A stretch of 34,175 bases of DNA from contig JAGADU010000049.1 in NCBI GenBank assembly GCA_017613435.1, positions 1-34,175 of the forward strand, in the 5' to 3' direction. The stretch is from Lachnospiraceae bacterium (GTDB lineage Bacteria > Bacillota > Clostridia > Lachnospirales > Lachnospiraceae). Shown one piece after another: positions 24,992 to 33,051 of the stretch (the first letter of the stretch is position 1; the number at the start of each line of letters is the position of its first letter). The notes under the pieces were generated by a model. It was not told the origin of the DNA and ran no database searches. It saw nothing but the letters and a program-made list of their open reading frames with translations. Made by a program: the position numbers and the translations under genes.

Positions 24992-25441
24992 TTACATTAT
25001 CTGTGCCGAATCAAGCACGATTGTAAATGGGCCGTCGTTTAAAAGTTCAACCTTCATGTCGGCTCCGAATATTCCTTTTTCGACCTTTTTGCCGCTCTTT
25101 TCGCATTCACCGATTATGTATTCGTACATTGCGTTTGCCATATCGGGCGCACCCGCATCCGTGAATGAAGGTCTGTTGCCTTTTTTGCAGTCGGCATAAA
25201 GCGTAAACTGCGAAATCAAAAGGAGTTCTCCTCCCACATCTTCAAGCGATAAATTTGTTTTGCCGTTTTCGTCTTCAAATATTCTTAAACCAAGCATTTT
25301 CTTGATCATTTTGTCGGCAATTTCCTTTGTGTCGCTTCCGCTTATGCCGATAAGTACAAGAAATCCCTTATCGATTTTACCTACCGTTTTTTGTTCGACG
25401 ACAACACTCGCTTTTGTAACTCTTTGAATTACGAATTTCAT
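24992..25441 (-). CDS. dtd: D-aminoacyl-tRNA deacylase
   Basis: Hydrolyses D-aminoacyl-tRNAs (and glycyl-tRNA-Ala mischarges), protecting translation. The 149-residue length is typical. The N-terminus [15 protein letters not shown], the active-site block [19 protein letters not shown] (about 75-93) and the Gly-Pro motif in [11 protein letters not shown] near the C-terminus are the family hallmarks. It sits 17 bases after the EamA transporter gene and 21 bases before the folate cyclo-ligase gene, so the three are probably co-transcribed. In many Firmicutes dtd follows rel; that is not the case here. Confidence 0.96.
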   Translation of the reverse strand: MKFVIQRVTKASVVVEQKTVGKIDKGFLVLIGISGSDTKEIADKMIKKMLGLRIFEDENGKTNLSLEDVGGELLLISQFTLYADCKKGNRPSFTDAGAPDMANAMYEYIIGECEKSGKKVEKGIFGADMKVELLNDGPFTIVLDSAQIM

Positions 25442-25458
25442 TTTGTTTTCCTCTTAAT

Positions 25459-26301
25459 TTACAATACGGCGATAACTATGCCCGTGATGATGATTGCGGC
25501 GCATACGAGCTTGTATCCGATGTTTTTCTCTTTGAATATCAATTTGCCCGCAAGAATGGTTACAATGCAGCAGCTTTGCTTTACGAGCGTCATGACGGTA
25601 ACTCTCGACTCAGGCATGCCGTTTGCTATAAACAAAGCCTTGTCACCTATTACAAACATAATCGCGAGTATCCATATCCAATAGTTTTTAATCGCGCTCT
25701 TTATGCGGATTTTTTCTTTCGTGGCGATTATATATATTATATAATACAACACCAGAAACAGCATATACCAAAACTGTAATTGCGTGCTCGTAACATGTTT
25801 GGTGAGTATTTTATCCATTACGCCGGAAATCGCGTTAAAAAGACAGGAAATCATCGTGAAGCATACTATCTTAAAGCTTACCTTCTCGTCTTTTAAATTC
25901 TTTCTTCTCTCACACAAAAGAACGCCTATGCAGACAAGAATAGAACCGATTATCGTCGTCGGAGTCATTTCTTCGTGAAGAATTATGATTCCGAGTCCCG
26001 AAGCGAATACGACGCGCGAGAGATCTATGACGCCGTAGAGGCTTACCGGCATCTGTTTGATTGCCTTAAAAGACAAAATCCACGCCACGAATATCACAAA
26101 CGATTTTAACGCTATCGGAAGAAGATAAAGATAATTCACCTCGAGGGCGTTTTTGATTCCGGGAAGCACAAACGCGAACGAAAGAAGCGTATATATTATC
26201 AATACTTCTATAACGGTATTCTTTTCAAGCGATTTCTTCTTTACTATTTCTCTCCCGCCTTTAAGGAGTCCGTAAAGAAGTACAAGCAAAATCCACCACA
26301 T
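25459..26301 (-). CDS. EamA/DMT-superfamily transporter
   Basis: A 280-residue integral membrane protein with about ten hydrophobic segments arranged as two EamA-type halves; the second half carries the usual GxxLVCxGVLL-like segment (IIGSILVCIGVLLCERR) at the end of the first repeat and VCAAIIITGIVIAVL at the C-terminus. I chose ATG 26301 (MWWILLVLL) because AAAGGA lies 8 bases upstream; starting at 26367 would add residues that run through a terminator T-run and a palindrome. Substrate unknown; family members export amino acids or other metabolites. It is the first gene of a cluster with dtd and the folate cyclo-ligase. Confidence 0.88.
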   Translation of the reverse strand: MWWILLVLLYGLLKGGREIVKKKSLEKNTVIEVLIIYTLLSFAFVLPGIKNALEVNYLYLLPIALKSFVIFVAWILSFKAIKQMPVSLYGVIDLSRVVFASGLGIIILHEEMTPTTIIGSILVCIGVLLCERRKNLKDEKVSFKIVCFTMISCLFNAISGVMDKILTKHVTSTQLQFWYMLFLVLYYIIYIIATKEKIRIKSAIKNYWIWILAIMFVIGDKALFIANGMPESRVTVMTLVKQSCCIVTILAGKLIFKEKNIGYKLVCAAIIITGIVIAVL

Positions 26302-26316
26302 TTTGATTTCCTTTTG

Positions 26317-26354
26317 ATTATATGTCGGGTAAAAATATTTATGCCGGGCATAAA
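26317..26354 (-). promoter_or_regulatory. EamA operon promoter with overlapping palindrome
   Basis: A -10 TATAAT (26322-26317, minus strand) lies 16 bases upstream of the EamA ATG. The matching -35 (GGCATA, 26345-26340) is poor, but it falls inside a perfect 17-base inverted repeat, TTTATGCC-G-GGCATAAA at 26338-26354. A weak -35 covered by a palindrome is typical of a regulator-dependent promoter. The outer part of the palindrome merges with the T-run of the preceding terminator. The leader would be very short, so the call is tentative. Confidence 0.45.
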
Positions 26355-26378
26355 AAAAGAGGGTCAAATTCTTGACCC
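26352..26378 (-). terminator. intrinsic terminator of the dynamin-like gene
   Basis: On the minus strand GGGTCAA and TTGACCC form a seven-pair stem with a four-base loop, followed by TC and seven Ts. It begins 17 bases after the stop codon of the dynamin-like gene. Confidence 0.9.
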
Positions 26379-26394
26379 CCCTTATTATATTGTT

Positions 26395-28956
26395 TTATTC
26401 TTCGCCCTCGTCTTCGAGATCGGTATCGTTAACATCGATGGGCTTGTCTTCTTTATCCTCGCCCCAGATTCTCATGTTAAGCTCTTTATCCTTCTTTTCG
26501 ACAAGATCGAGTACCGCTTTTGCCTTAGCCTGTTCTGCGCTGGCTTTTTCCTCGTCCTTGATGAGAAGTTCGAGGTTGGCGGAAATGATATCGATATTGT
26601 TCTTGAATTCCTGAACAAGTTCCGCGGTCTTATCGATTGCAACCTTTGTTATTTCTTCGATATACGAATCGAACTGAACCTTGGTTGTATTTGCGAACAT
26701 CGTTTCAACGTCGTTCTTGTAGGACTTTTTATCATTTGTGGAGAAGATGAAAATCGCCTTCTGCTTGTTGATATATTCATCCATCTTCAAAGCCTTAAGA
26801 CTTGAAGGAGGAACCTGCGTGTCCGCAACGTTCGTAATTCTCTTGATAATCTCTTCGTCGATTCCCTTGTAACCGGAAATCTTCTTGATGATGATACCCT
26901 TGAGTTCGTCAATCTGCTGAATGAGAATTCTTCCGCGGTTGTTTTTGTAATTATCGTCGATTTCCTGAAGGTATCTGTTAAGTTCGTTTCTGATGATGTT
27001 GTTCTTCTCTTCGAATACTTCGGGACGGAGAGCAATCCATTTCATCTTGTCAGCAATCTTACCCGCCTGAATCTGACGGTTACCCATTACCGTGTAGAGC
27101 TGGTTGATATCGTCAATCTGGAATACCATGTTTTCGGTAGTCATGTTCTGAAGGTAATCGGCATATGCTTCGTCGATATCCTTAACCATGCTTGTCTTCA
27201 TGGTGTTGATGTTTCTTTCGATTTCTTCTTTCGAAAGTCTTGCCTGATTTTCGATTACTTCGTAGTCTTCACGGATAAAATCAACGACGCTCTTGATGCC
27301 GTCGTAAAGACCTTTGGCCTTAACGGCGAGTGCGTATTTCTGGCCGTACTGGATGATTTCTTTTTCAATCGCATACATACCGGAGTTGACGTAGATTCTG
27401 TGGAGAATCGGATAAAGACTGGAGTCTTCGGGATTCTGACATTTCTTTAATTCGTCGATACAATCCTTAATCAAAGCTTTTGTTTCGTTGTCGGAACGCG
27501 CAAGCTTGTCAAGTTTGAAATACATACCGGTATCTACATCGACTTTTATATTGTCCACTCTGAAAGGATCGTCAACGGGATCGTTGTTGATCTCATTCTT
27601 GTGATTGGCAAGCCATCTTCTTTCATCTTCGGTATCAACGTTGTTTCCGATGGCCTTTGCGATATATGCGGCCTTCGAAGATACGAAGAAGAGTCTTTCT
27701 TTCGAAAGGTCGATCTGCTGTGCCTCTTCGTTGTAAATCTTGTCGGTTTCCTTAAGAGTAACTTCGACTTTCTTTTTCTTCAAAAGCTGAAGATCCGTAA
27801 GGGATTTGGTATCGGCCTGGTTGATTACGTGAAGCGATCTCGTAAGGTCGATGGTTGTTGCCTCGTTTTCTCTGTTGCTTGAATTGATCAGGTTGTAGAG
27901 AATCGAGTTTCCGGTACCTTCCATCTTGGTCGGCTCGTAAAGAACAATCAAAATCGAGTTGGTCTGCTGAGCAAGCGCCTTCTGAAGTACGAGAAGGTGT
28001 TCGTTGGAATTGGAGTCCGTACCGGGTGTATCGTAAAACGTAAAGTTGATGTTTTCGTCAAGCGGGATGGGGAAACTTACTTCGATGATTCCGTCGATGT
28101 ATTCCTCATTCTCGTCCGTTCCCGAATTGGGAATGTCGTTTAATTTTTTAAGAACCTGATAAAGCTGTTCATGCTGCTGAAGTCTGAACATGAGCGCGGA
28201 GTTTACTTCGGAATTGATCTTTTCCTGAGTAATCTCGCATTCTCCGTCCGCATGGAAAGCAAATCTCTTCTTTTCCGCATCCCATACGATATTGGCAATT
28301 ACGGAATTGTCGGAATCGCCTCTTTTGATAACGAACGAAACCGAAGGCTCTTTGGAGTTCTTTATTCTGAACATCTTTGCCGTTTCGGAGTTGATACTCT
28401 CGGGAAGGATTCTCTTTCCGATAAGCGCATTGATAAATGTGGACTTACCCGAAGAATATGTACCTACAAGGCAAAGGTTTACATCCGAATTGTTAAGTTT
28501 TGCTTTTTTGGATTCGAATTCCGTCTTTCTTTCGACAAAAGATTTTCTGATATCGGAATTTTGAAGTTCGGTATCGAATGTCGAAAGCGTTTCGTCACAG
28601 AAGTCCGCGATTGCAGTATAAATGTCCGTAACGGAAGGAAGTTCGATAAACTGCTTTACCTTAAATCTGTCCTCCGAAACGGATTTGTTGTATTCTCTGA
28701 CTTTCTTTACGAAGTCATCATAGTCAACCTTGGTACCCTTGAATACAAGGTTAACGTTATCTCTTAAGAATTGTTCCCAAATATCATCAAAGAATTTATT
28801 TCCGTGATTCTGAAGCAAGAATTCGCCGTTGTCGGGCCCGTACTGATTGAGCCAGGGGCACATGGCATAAGGAATCTCCACGAATTCGCCTTTTGCCTTG
28901 GCCAGAAAACGAATCTCCTTCTTAACAGGATGATACATTATCATTAATTCTTTCAT
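26395..28956 (-). CDS. bacterial dynamin-like GTPase with unrecognised N-terminal domain
   Basis: An 853-residue large GTPase. The G domain begins near residue 158: P-loop GTYSSGKST (165-173), candidate switch-I threonine near T192 in SINSETAKM, G3 DTPGTDS (309-315), and G4 as NQAD (379-382) where NKxD is usual. From about 440 to 800 the sequence is long, charged and helical, as expected for a stalk/bundle; I see no clear transmembrane paddle. The tail is strongly acidic. The first 95 or so residues form an extra compact domain (MIMYHPVKKEIRFLAKA...) that I do not recognise. Bacterial dynamins remodel membranes and some contribute to phage tolerance; this one is monocistronic with its own promoter and terminator. 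Role unknown. Confidence 0.85.
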   Translation of the reverse strand: MKELMIMYHPVKKEIRFLAKAKGEFVEIPYAMCPWLNQYGPDNGEFLLQNHGNKFFDDIWEQFLRDNVNLVFKGTKVDYDDFVKKVREYNKSVSEDRFKVKQFIELPSVTDIYTAIADFCDETLSTFDTELQNSDIRKSFVERKTEFESKKAKLNNSDVNLCLVGTYSSGKSTFINALIGKRILPESINSETAKMFRIKNSKEPSVSFVIKRGDSDNSVIANIVWDAEKKRFAFHADGECEITQEKINSEVNSALMFRLQQHEQLYQVLKKLNDIPNSGTDENEEYIDGIIEVSFPIPLDENINFTFYDTPGTDSNSNEHLLVLQKALAQQTNSILIVLYEPTKMEGTGNSILYNLINSSNRENEATTIDLTRSLHVINQADTKSLTDLQLLKKKKVEVTLKETDKIYNEEAQQIDLSKERLFFVSSKAAYIAKAIGNNVDTEDERRWLANHKNEINNDPVDDPFRVDNIKVDVDTGMYFKLDKLARSDNETKALIKDCIDELKKCQNPEDSSLYPILHRIYVNSGMYAIEKEIIQYGQKYALAVKAKGLYDGIKSVVDFIREDYEVIENQARLSKEEIERNINTMKTSMVKDIDEAYADYLQNMTTENMVFQIDDINQLYTVMGNRQIQAGKIADKMKWIALRPEVFEEKNNIIRNELNRYLQEIDDNYKNNRGRILIQQIDELKGIIIKKISGYKGIDEEIIKRITNVADTQVPPSSLKALKMDEYINKQKAIFIFSTNDKKSYKNDVETMFANTTKVQFDSYIEEITKVAIDKTAELVQEFKNNIDIISANLELLIKDEEKASAEQAKAKAVLDLVEKKDKELNMRIWGEDKEDKPIDVNDTDLEDEGEE

Positions 28957-28965
28957 GAATGCCTC

Positions 28966-28984
28966 CCCAAAATGTCAGTTTGGG
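28966..28984 (-). other. small hairpin overlapping the dynamin-gene ribosome binding site
   Basis: On the minus strand CCCAAA and TTTGGG can pair around a seven-base loop. The 3' arm runs into the GGGGAGG Shine-Dalgarno of the dynamin-like gene, which lies 5 bases before its ATG. The stem is short and could mildly limit ribosome access; it may also be chance. Confidence 0.3.
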
Positions 28985-29015
28985 TGAATCTTCCATAAAA
29001 CCCACACCATTATTT

Positions 29016-29044
29016 ATTATATACTTTATAGTGTCAAAAATCAA
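29016..29044 (-). promoter_or_regulatory. promoter of the dynamin-like gene
   Basis: Minus strand -35 TTGATT (29044-29039), 17-base spacer, perfect -10 TATAAT (29021-29016). The start would be near 29009, with a leader of about 52 bases. Confidence 0.65.
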
Positions 29045-29097
29045 ACTTTATTATTAAGTTAACCCCTTTTTTTCTGACACTTTTTGACCGAAAAAGA

Positions 29098-29775
29098 TTA
29101 TTGTATATTTTCTATCTGCCAGTCTATTTCCCCAAGTCCGTTTTCCCTTAAAAAATCATTGGCTTTTTTGAAGTGTCCGCAGCCGAAAAATCCCCTGTAT
29201 GCCGACAGCGGCGAAGGATGGGGCGCGGTAAGAATCAGATGTTTCGGATTGTTTAAAAGCTCTTTTTTGGAAATCGCCGATTTGCCCCATAACATGAATA
29301 CCATGGGCCGGTCCTGTTCATTAAGGATTTTTATTGTCGCATCGGTGAATTTTTCCCATCCGATACCCTGATGGGACTGAGGATTGTGAGCCCTTACGGT
29401 AAGTACGGCATTTAAAAGAAAAACGCCCTGAGAAGCCCATTTTTCCAAAAAACCGTTGTCCGGAACAAAGCAGCCGAGTTCGCTGTGCAATTCCTCGTAG
29501 ATGTTTTTCAGGGACGGAGGAATGTCTATGCCTTTTTGCACCGAAAAACAAAGGCCGTGCGCCTGTCCGACATCGTGATAGGGATCCTGACCCAAAATAA
29601 CGACTTTGACATCGTCAAGAGGCGTAAGGTGATACGCGTTGAATATGTCCTGCTTGGGCGGAAAAACGGTATAATGCCTGTATTCTTCAATCAGCTTTTT
29701 GTATAAATTTATATAATATTCTTTGTCAAATTCCGGTTTTAGGGCTTTTTCCCACTCTCCCTGAATAGGCGGCAT
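29098..29775 (-). CDS. ung: uracil-DNA glycosylase (family 1)
   Basis: Removes uracil from DNA, starting base excision repair. The 225-residue protein shows the catalytic water-activating motif GQDPYHDVGQAHGL with D64, the FSVQKGIDIPPSLKNIYEEL segment, LLNAVLTVRAHNPQSHQGIGWEKFTD in the middle, and the C-terminal HPSPLSAYRGFFGCGHF minor-groove intercalation loop with its histidine. Length and motifs are those of the classical UNG family. It begins 2 bases after the hisF stop codon, so a DNA repair gene is translationally linked to histidine synthesis genes here. Confidence 0.97.
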   Translation of the reverse strand: MPPIQGEWEKALKPEFDKEYYINLYKKLIEEYRHYTVFPPKQDIFNAYHLTPLDDVKVVILGQDPYHDVGQAHGLCFSVQKGIDIPPSLKNIYEELHSELGCFVPDNGFLEKWASQGVFLLNAVLTVRAHNPQSHQGIGWEKFTDATIKILNEQDRPMVFMLWGKSAISKKELLNNPKHLILTAPHPSPLSAYRGFFGCGHFKKANDFLRENGLGEIDWQIENIQ

Positions 29776-29777
29776 TT

Positions 29778-30539
29778 TTATAACCTCACGGGTATTCCTT
29801 CGTTAGCCAGGTATTTCTTGACTTCTCTGATTTCCAGTTCCTTGAAATGAAAAAGACTTGCAGCGAGTGCGGCATCCGCCTTTCCGTCGGTGAGAGCCTC
29901 CTTGAAATGCTCCATCGTTCCGGCTCCGCCTGATGCGATTACGGGTACGGATACCCTTTCGGCAATCGTTCTTGTAAGTTCGATATCGTATCCGTTCTTG
30001 GTTCCGTCGCAGTCCATGCTGGTCAAAAGAATCTCTCCGGCACCGAGTTCGCAGGCTTTTTGAGCCCATTCGACGGCATCGATGCCCATATCGACTCTTC
30101 CGCCGTTTTTATAAATGTTCCAGCCGCTTCCGTCAGCTCTTTTCTTGGCGTCTATGGCGACAACCACACATTGCGAACCGAATTTGTCGGCAGCCCTCGC
30201 TATAAGTGTCGGATCCATGATCGCCGCAGAATTGACGGCCACCTTGTCGGCACCCTCTCTTAAAATCTTTTTGAAATCATCGACGCTTCTTATGCCTCCG
30301 CCGACGGTAAAAGGAATGAAAACGCTTTCGGCAACGGCTCTTACCATGTCAACGACGGTATCTCTTGCATCGCAGCTTGCCGTAATATCCAAAAACACAA
30401 GCTCGTCCGCACCTGCCTTGTCATAGGCGAGCGCACATTCGACGGGATCTCCGGCATCTATTAAATTAACAAAATTAACTCCTTTAACCACGCGTCCGGC
30501 ATTAACGTCAAGACACGGGATAATTCTTTTAGTATGCAT
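29778..30539 (-). CDS. hisF: imidazole glycerol phosphate synthase, cyclase subunit
   Basis: The cyclase half of IGP synthase, which uses ammonia delivered by HisH to convert PRFAR to IGP and AICAR. The 253-residue (beta/alpha)8 barrel begins [13 protein letters not shown] with catalytic D11, and has [15 protein letters not shown], the phosphate-binding [12 protein letters not shown] and [12 protein letters not shown] loops, and [15 protein letters not shown] (second catalytic aspartate region). It starts directly at the end of hisH with no spacing and is followed by ung after 2 bases. AICAR made here feeds back into the purine route to which purL belongs. Confidence 0.97.
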   Translation of the reverse strand: MHTKRIIPCLDVNAGRVVKGVNFVNLIDAGDPVECALAYDKAGADELVFLDITASCDARDTVVDMVRAVAESVFIPFTVGGGIRSVDDFKKILREGADKVAVNSAAIMDPTLIARAADKFGSQCVVVAIDAKKRADGSGWNIYKNGGRVDMGIDAVEWAQKACELGAGEILLTSMDCDGTKNGYDIELTRTIAERVSVPVIASGGAGTMEHFKEALTDGKADAALAASLFHFKELEIREVKKYLANEGIPVRL

Positions 30540-31148
30540 TTATGCCTCCAGGAAATTGTTCAGTATTTTCATGCCCACCGAAGAACTTTTTTCGGGATGA
30601 AACTGCGTGGCGTAAATATTTCCCCATTCAACGGCAGCTTCGATTGTGGCACCGTATTCGCATGTTGCGGCCACTATATTCTTGTCCTGGGCTTCAAGGT
30701 AATACGAATGGACAAAATATACAAAACTTCCTTTAACCACCTTGTCAAAAAGAATGCTCTTTTTTGGGAAATACAAAGAATTCCAGCCCATATGCGGAAT
30801 CTTTCTGTCGTCTCCCTCGGGAATACGGACGATTTTGCCCTTTAACAGGCCCAGTCCCTCGACTCCGGGGTTTTCCTCGCTCGATTCGAAAAGAAGCTGT
30901 AATCCGAGGCATATTCCGAGTAACGGTTTACCGTTATCCAGCACGAGTTCCTTTATGACTTCGGTAAGCCCGTATTCGTTTAATTTGTCCATTGCATCCT
31001 TAAATGCGCCGACTCCCGGAAGAATCAGTTTGTCGGCTTTTTTAAGCACTTCTTTGTCTCTTGTGATAACGCAGTCGTATCCGAGTTTCAAAACTGCTTT
31101 CTCGACGCTTTTTATATTTCCGGCATCGTAATCAATTATTGCAATCAT
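30540..31148 (-). CDS. hisH: imidazole glycerol phosphate synthase, glutaminase subunit
   Basis: The class I glutamine amidotransferase that feeds ammonia to HisF. The 202-residue protein has the N-terminal MIAIIDYDAGNIKSV, the oxyanion-hole PGVGAF segment (44-49), the nucleophile C80 in LGICLGLQLLFE, and H184 and E186 in QFHPEKS, completing the catalytic triad. It is preceded after 9 bases by the end of the charged membrane protein gene (31158-32987), so the his genes probably share its transcript. Other his genes are not nearby except hisC at 4023-5081. Confidence 0.97.
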   Translation of the reverse strand: MIAIIDYDAGNIKSVEKAVLKLGYDCVITRDKEVLKKADKLILPGVGAFKDAMDKLNEYGLTEVIKELVLDNGKPLLGICLGLQLLFESSEENPGVEGLGLLKGKIVRIPEGDDRKIPHMGWNSLYFPKKSILFDKVVKGSFVYFVHSYYLEAQDKNIVAATCEYGATIEAAVEWGNIYATQFHPEKSSSVGMKILNNFLEA

Positions 31149-31157
31149 TTAAGCCTC

Positions 31158-32987
31158 CTACCGGTTTATGAGTTTTTCTTCGGGAAGAAGATCTTCAAGT
31201 TCGGCTTCTTTTGTCTCTTCGTTTTCTTCGACGTCAAAAGCCTCATTCGTATCTTCTTTAATCGCTTCGGGGGTATTTTCCCTGTAATCCCTGCCCGCAA
31301 TTATATTTTCAACCGCTATGGTGTAATATACCGGTTTCATTTCGCATACAATCGCTATATCGTCGCGTGACAAGCCGTATTTGTCTTTTATCTTTTTTAC
31401 GACCTTATCCTTAAATACGTCGACCTCTTCGGTAATATTCAAATCCTTCGCAACGGGATATATTTCTTCCGCTTCCGAATAAGCCGCAAAAAGGGAATCG
31501 AGGCATTTTGTATCGTCACCGGAAATCTCGTACGCATCCGCCTTTTCAAGGAAGAGTTCGAGCCTGAACAAAAGCGACGATTTGCGATAAATCAATTCGT
31601 CGGATTTGTTTAATTTCAATCCGTAGAGTTTGTTGCTTGCGGTTTCGTAATCGCCCTCGTAATAAGCAATCGCAGCTTCTTTTCTCGCTATGAGTTTGGG
31701 TCCCGCAACTGCCGCAAGAAGAACTATCGCAAGCACGGTTACGCAAAAGAACATGCTGACAACGATACCCGGCTTTTTGATTCCGGATTTTGTTTCTTCC
31801 TCTTCTTCGACTTTCTTTTCTTTTTTGGGTTTCGAAGCCTTTGCGGGTTTCTTGTCTTTTTTGTCTTTTTTCTTCTTCTTTTTGGCTTTCTTGTCTTCTT
31901 CTTCGAGTTCGGCTTCTATTGCGGCATTTTCGTCGGCAGGTGTGCTTCCCTTGCCCTTGCCTTTTCCTTTGCCTTTTTTGTCTTTTTTCTTTTTGCCTTT
32001 GGCTTCTTCGCCTTCGGCCTTTTCGGTTCCTTCGCCTTCTTCGGCTTCTTCGTCGCCTTCATCAAAAATAAAGCCTAAAAGTCCGGCAAAGAATCCCTTC
32101 TTTTCATTCGTGTCCTTATTTTCAAATTCAAGGTCTTCGCCTTCGCTTCCTTCTTCTGTTTCCGCTTCGGCTTCGCCCTTGGCTTTTTTCTTCTTTTTCT
32201 TCTTTGCTTTCTTTTCTTTTTTGCCTTCTTCTGTCTCTTCCTTCGAATCGTCGTCAAACATTCCTTCCGATTCGGAATTATCAACGTTGTCGAGTCCTTC
32301 GATCATGGATAAAAGATCGTCGTTTACGGCTTCGTTGTTGTCGGACTTTTTCAGAATATCGTTTATTTCGTCAACGTCGGCATCCTGACCTTCGATTATT
32401 TCGGCATTGCTGTTCCCGTCTTCTTCCCTGGCTTTGTTTTCAACTTCGGCCAAAAGATCCTCTACATTTTCGAGAGTACTCAAAAAATCATCATCCGAAA
32501 GGTTTTGATCAGAGCCGGAATCATCCGAAGCGGATATTTCTTCCGAAGGTTCAATTCCTGTTTCTTCGGTATCTTCGTTTTCCCGGGCTTCTTCCAAAAG
32601 AGCTTCTTCCGCAGCCTCGGGGTTTTCCTCGTATTTGGCTATTCTGTCTTCAAGCTCTTTTGCACTCTTGTTTCTCTCGGGATGAACATCGGAAATGTCG
32701 GAAAGAATGGCATCGATTTCATCCATGTCAAGAACTTCTTCCGTGGGAAATTCCTCGTCAGATGAAGGGAATTCTTCCAAAAGGCCGAGGGAATCAATCT
32801 CGTCTATATTAATAAATTCTTCGCGATTGCCTGCGCCAAACTCCGATAACGTTTCGTCCGAGTCCTCGGACTCGGATACGCCCGGGATTTCATCGCCCAA
32901 ATTGAATTCTTCCATCATTTTGGCAATTTCGTCTTCGATTGCGTCTTCGTTTTCGGGTTTGTCGAAAATCTCTTCGTCAGAAGCCAT
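31158..32987 (-). CDS. highly charged single-pass membrane protein of unknown function
   Basis: A 609-residue protein not recognised as a named family. Residues 1-250 are acidic and probably disordered. Within them short motifs recur: INIDEIDSLGLL (60-70), LDMDEIDAILSDI (86-98), DADVDEINDILKK (202-214), with related DDFLSTLENVEDLL (166-179) and NDDLLSMIEGL (222-232). Residues 255-400 alternate Lys-rich tracts (256-270, 329-347, 366-392) with Glu-rich ones, plus a hydrophobic KKGFFAGLLGFIFDE patch (296-310). One membrane segment lies at about 406-430; the positive residues before it place the N-terminus in the cytoplasm. The C-terminal 180 residues are helical, possibly TPR-like (KEAAIAYYEGDYETASNKLY). 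AAAGGAG precedes ATG 32987. It lies between cheV and hisH. A scaffold or signalling role is only a guess. Confidence 0.75.
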   Translation of the reverse strand: MASDEEIFDKPENEDAIEDEIAKMMEEFNLGDEIPGVSESEDSDETLSEFGAGNREEFINIDEIDSLGLLEEFPSSDEEFPTEEVLDMDEIDAILSDISDVHPERNKSAKELEDRIAKYEENPEAAEEALLEEARENEDTEETGIEPSEEISASDDSGSDQNLSDDDFLSTLENVEDLLAEVENKAREEDGNSNAEIIEGQDADVDEINDILKKSDNNEAVNDDLLSMIEGLDNVDNSESEGMFDDDSKEETEEGKKEKKAKKKKKKKAKGEAEAETEEGSEGEDLEFENKDTNEKKGFFAGLLGFIFDEGDEEAEEGEGTEKAEGEEAKGKKKKDKKGKGKGKGKGSTPADENAAIEAELEEEDKKAKKKKKKDKKDKKPAKASKPKKEKKVEEEEETKSGIKKPGIVVSMFFCVTVLAIVLLAAVAGPKLIARKEAAIAYYEGDYETASNKLYGLKLNKSDELIYRKSSLLFRLELFLEKADAYEISGDDTKCLDSLFAAYSEAEEIYPVAKDLNITEEVDVFKDKVVKKIKDKYGLSRDDIAIVCEMKPVYYTIAVENIIAGRDYRENTPEAIKEDTNEAFDVEENEETKEAELEDLLPEEKLINR

Positions 32988-33020
32988 CCGATATCTCCTT
33001 TAATGAATCAAATAATATCT

Positions 33021-33047
33021 AAAACAGCCGAGAATTAATCTCGGCTG
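33021..33047 (-). terminator. terminator-like hairpin after cheV
   Basis: CAGCCGAGA and TCTCGGCTG form a perfect nine-pair stem with a five-base loop, followed on the minus strand by TTTT and A/T-rich sequence. It begins 4 bases after the cheV stop. The T-run is short, so some read-through into the charged-protein gene is likely. Confidence 0.7.
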
Positions 33048-33051
33048 ATTC

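Noticed and set aside
29045-29097. Terminator after ung
   Set aside because: CTTTTT and AAAAAG can pair around a five-base loop just past the stop codon, but the stem is A/T-only apart from one pair and no T-run follows on the minus strand.
31690-32388. Long plus-strand open frame (232 codons, Ser/Phe-rich) opposite the charged membrane protein
   Set aside because: It is the mirror of Glu/Lys-rich codons (GAA/AAG read in reverse give TTC/CTT), has no Shine-Dalgarno and low complexity; the minus-strand gene explains the region.
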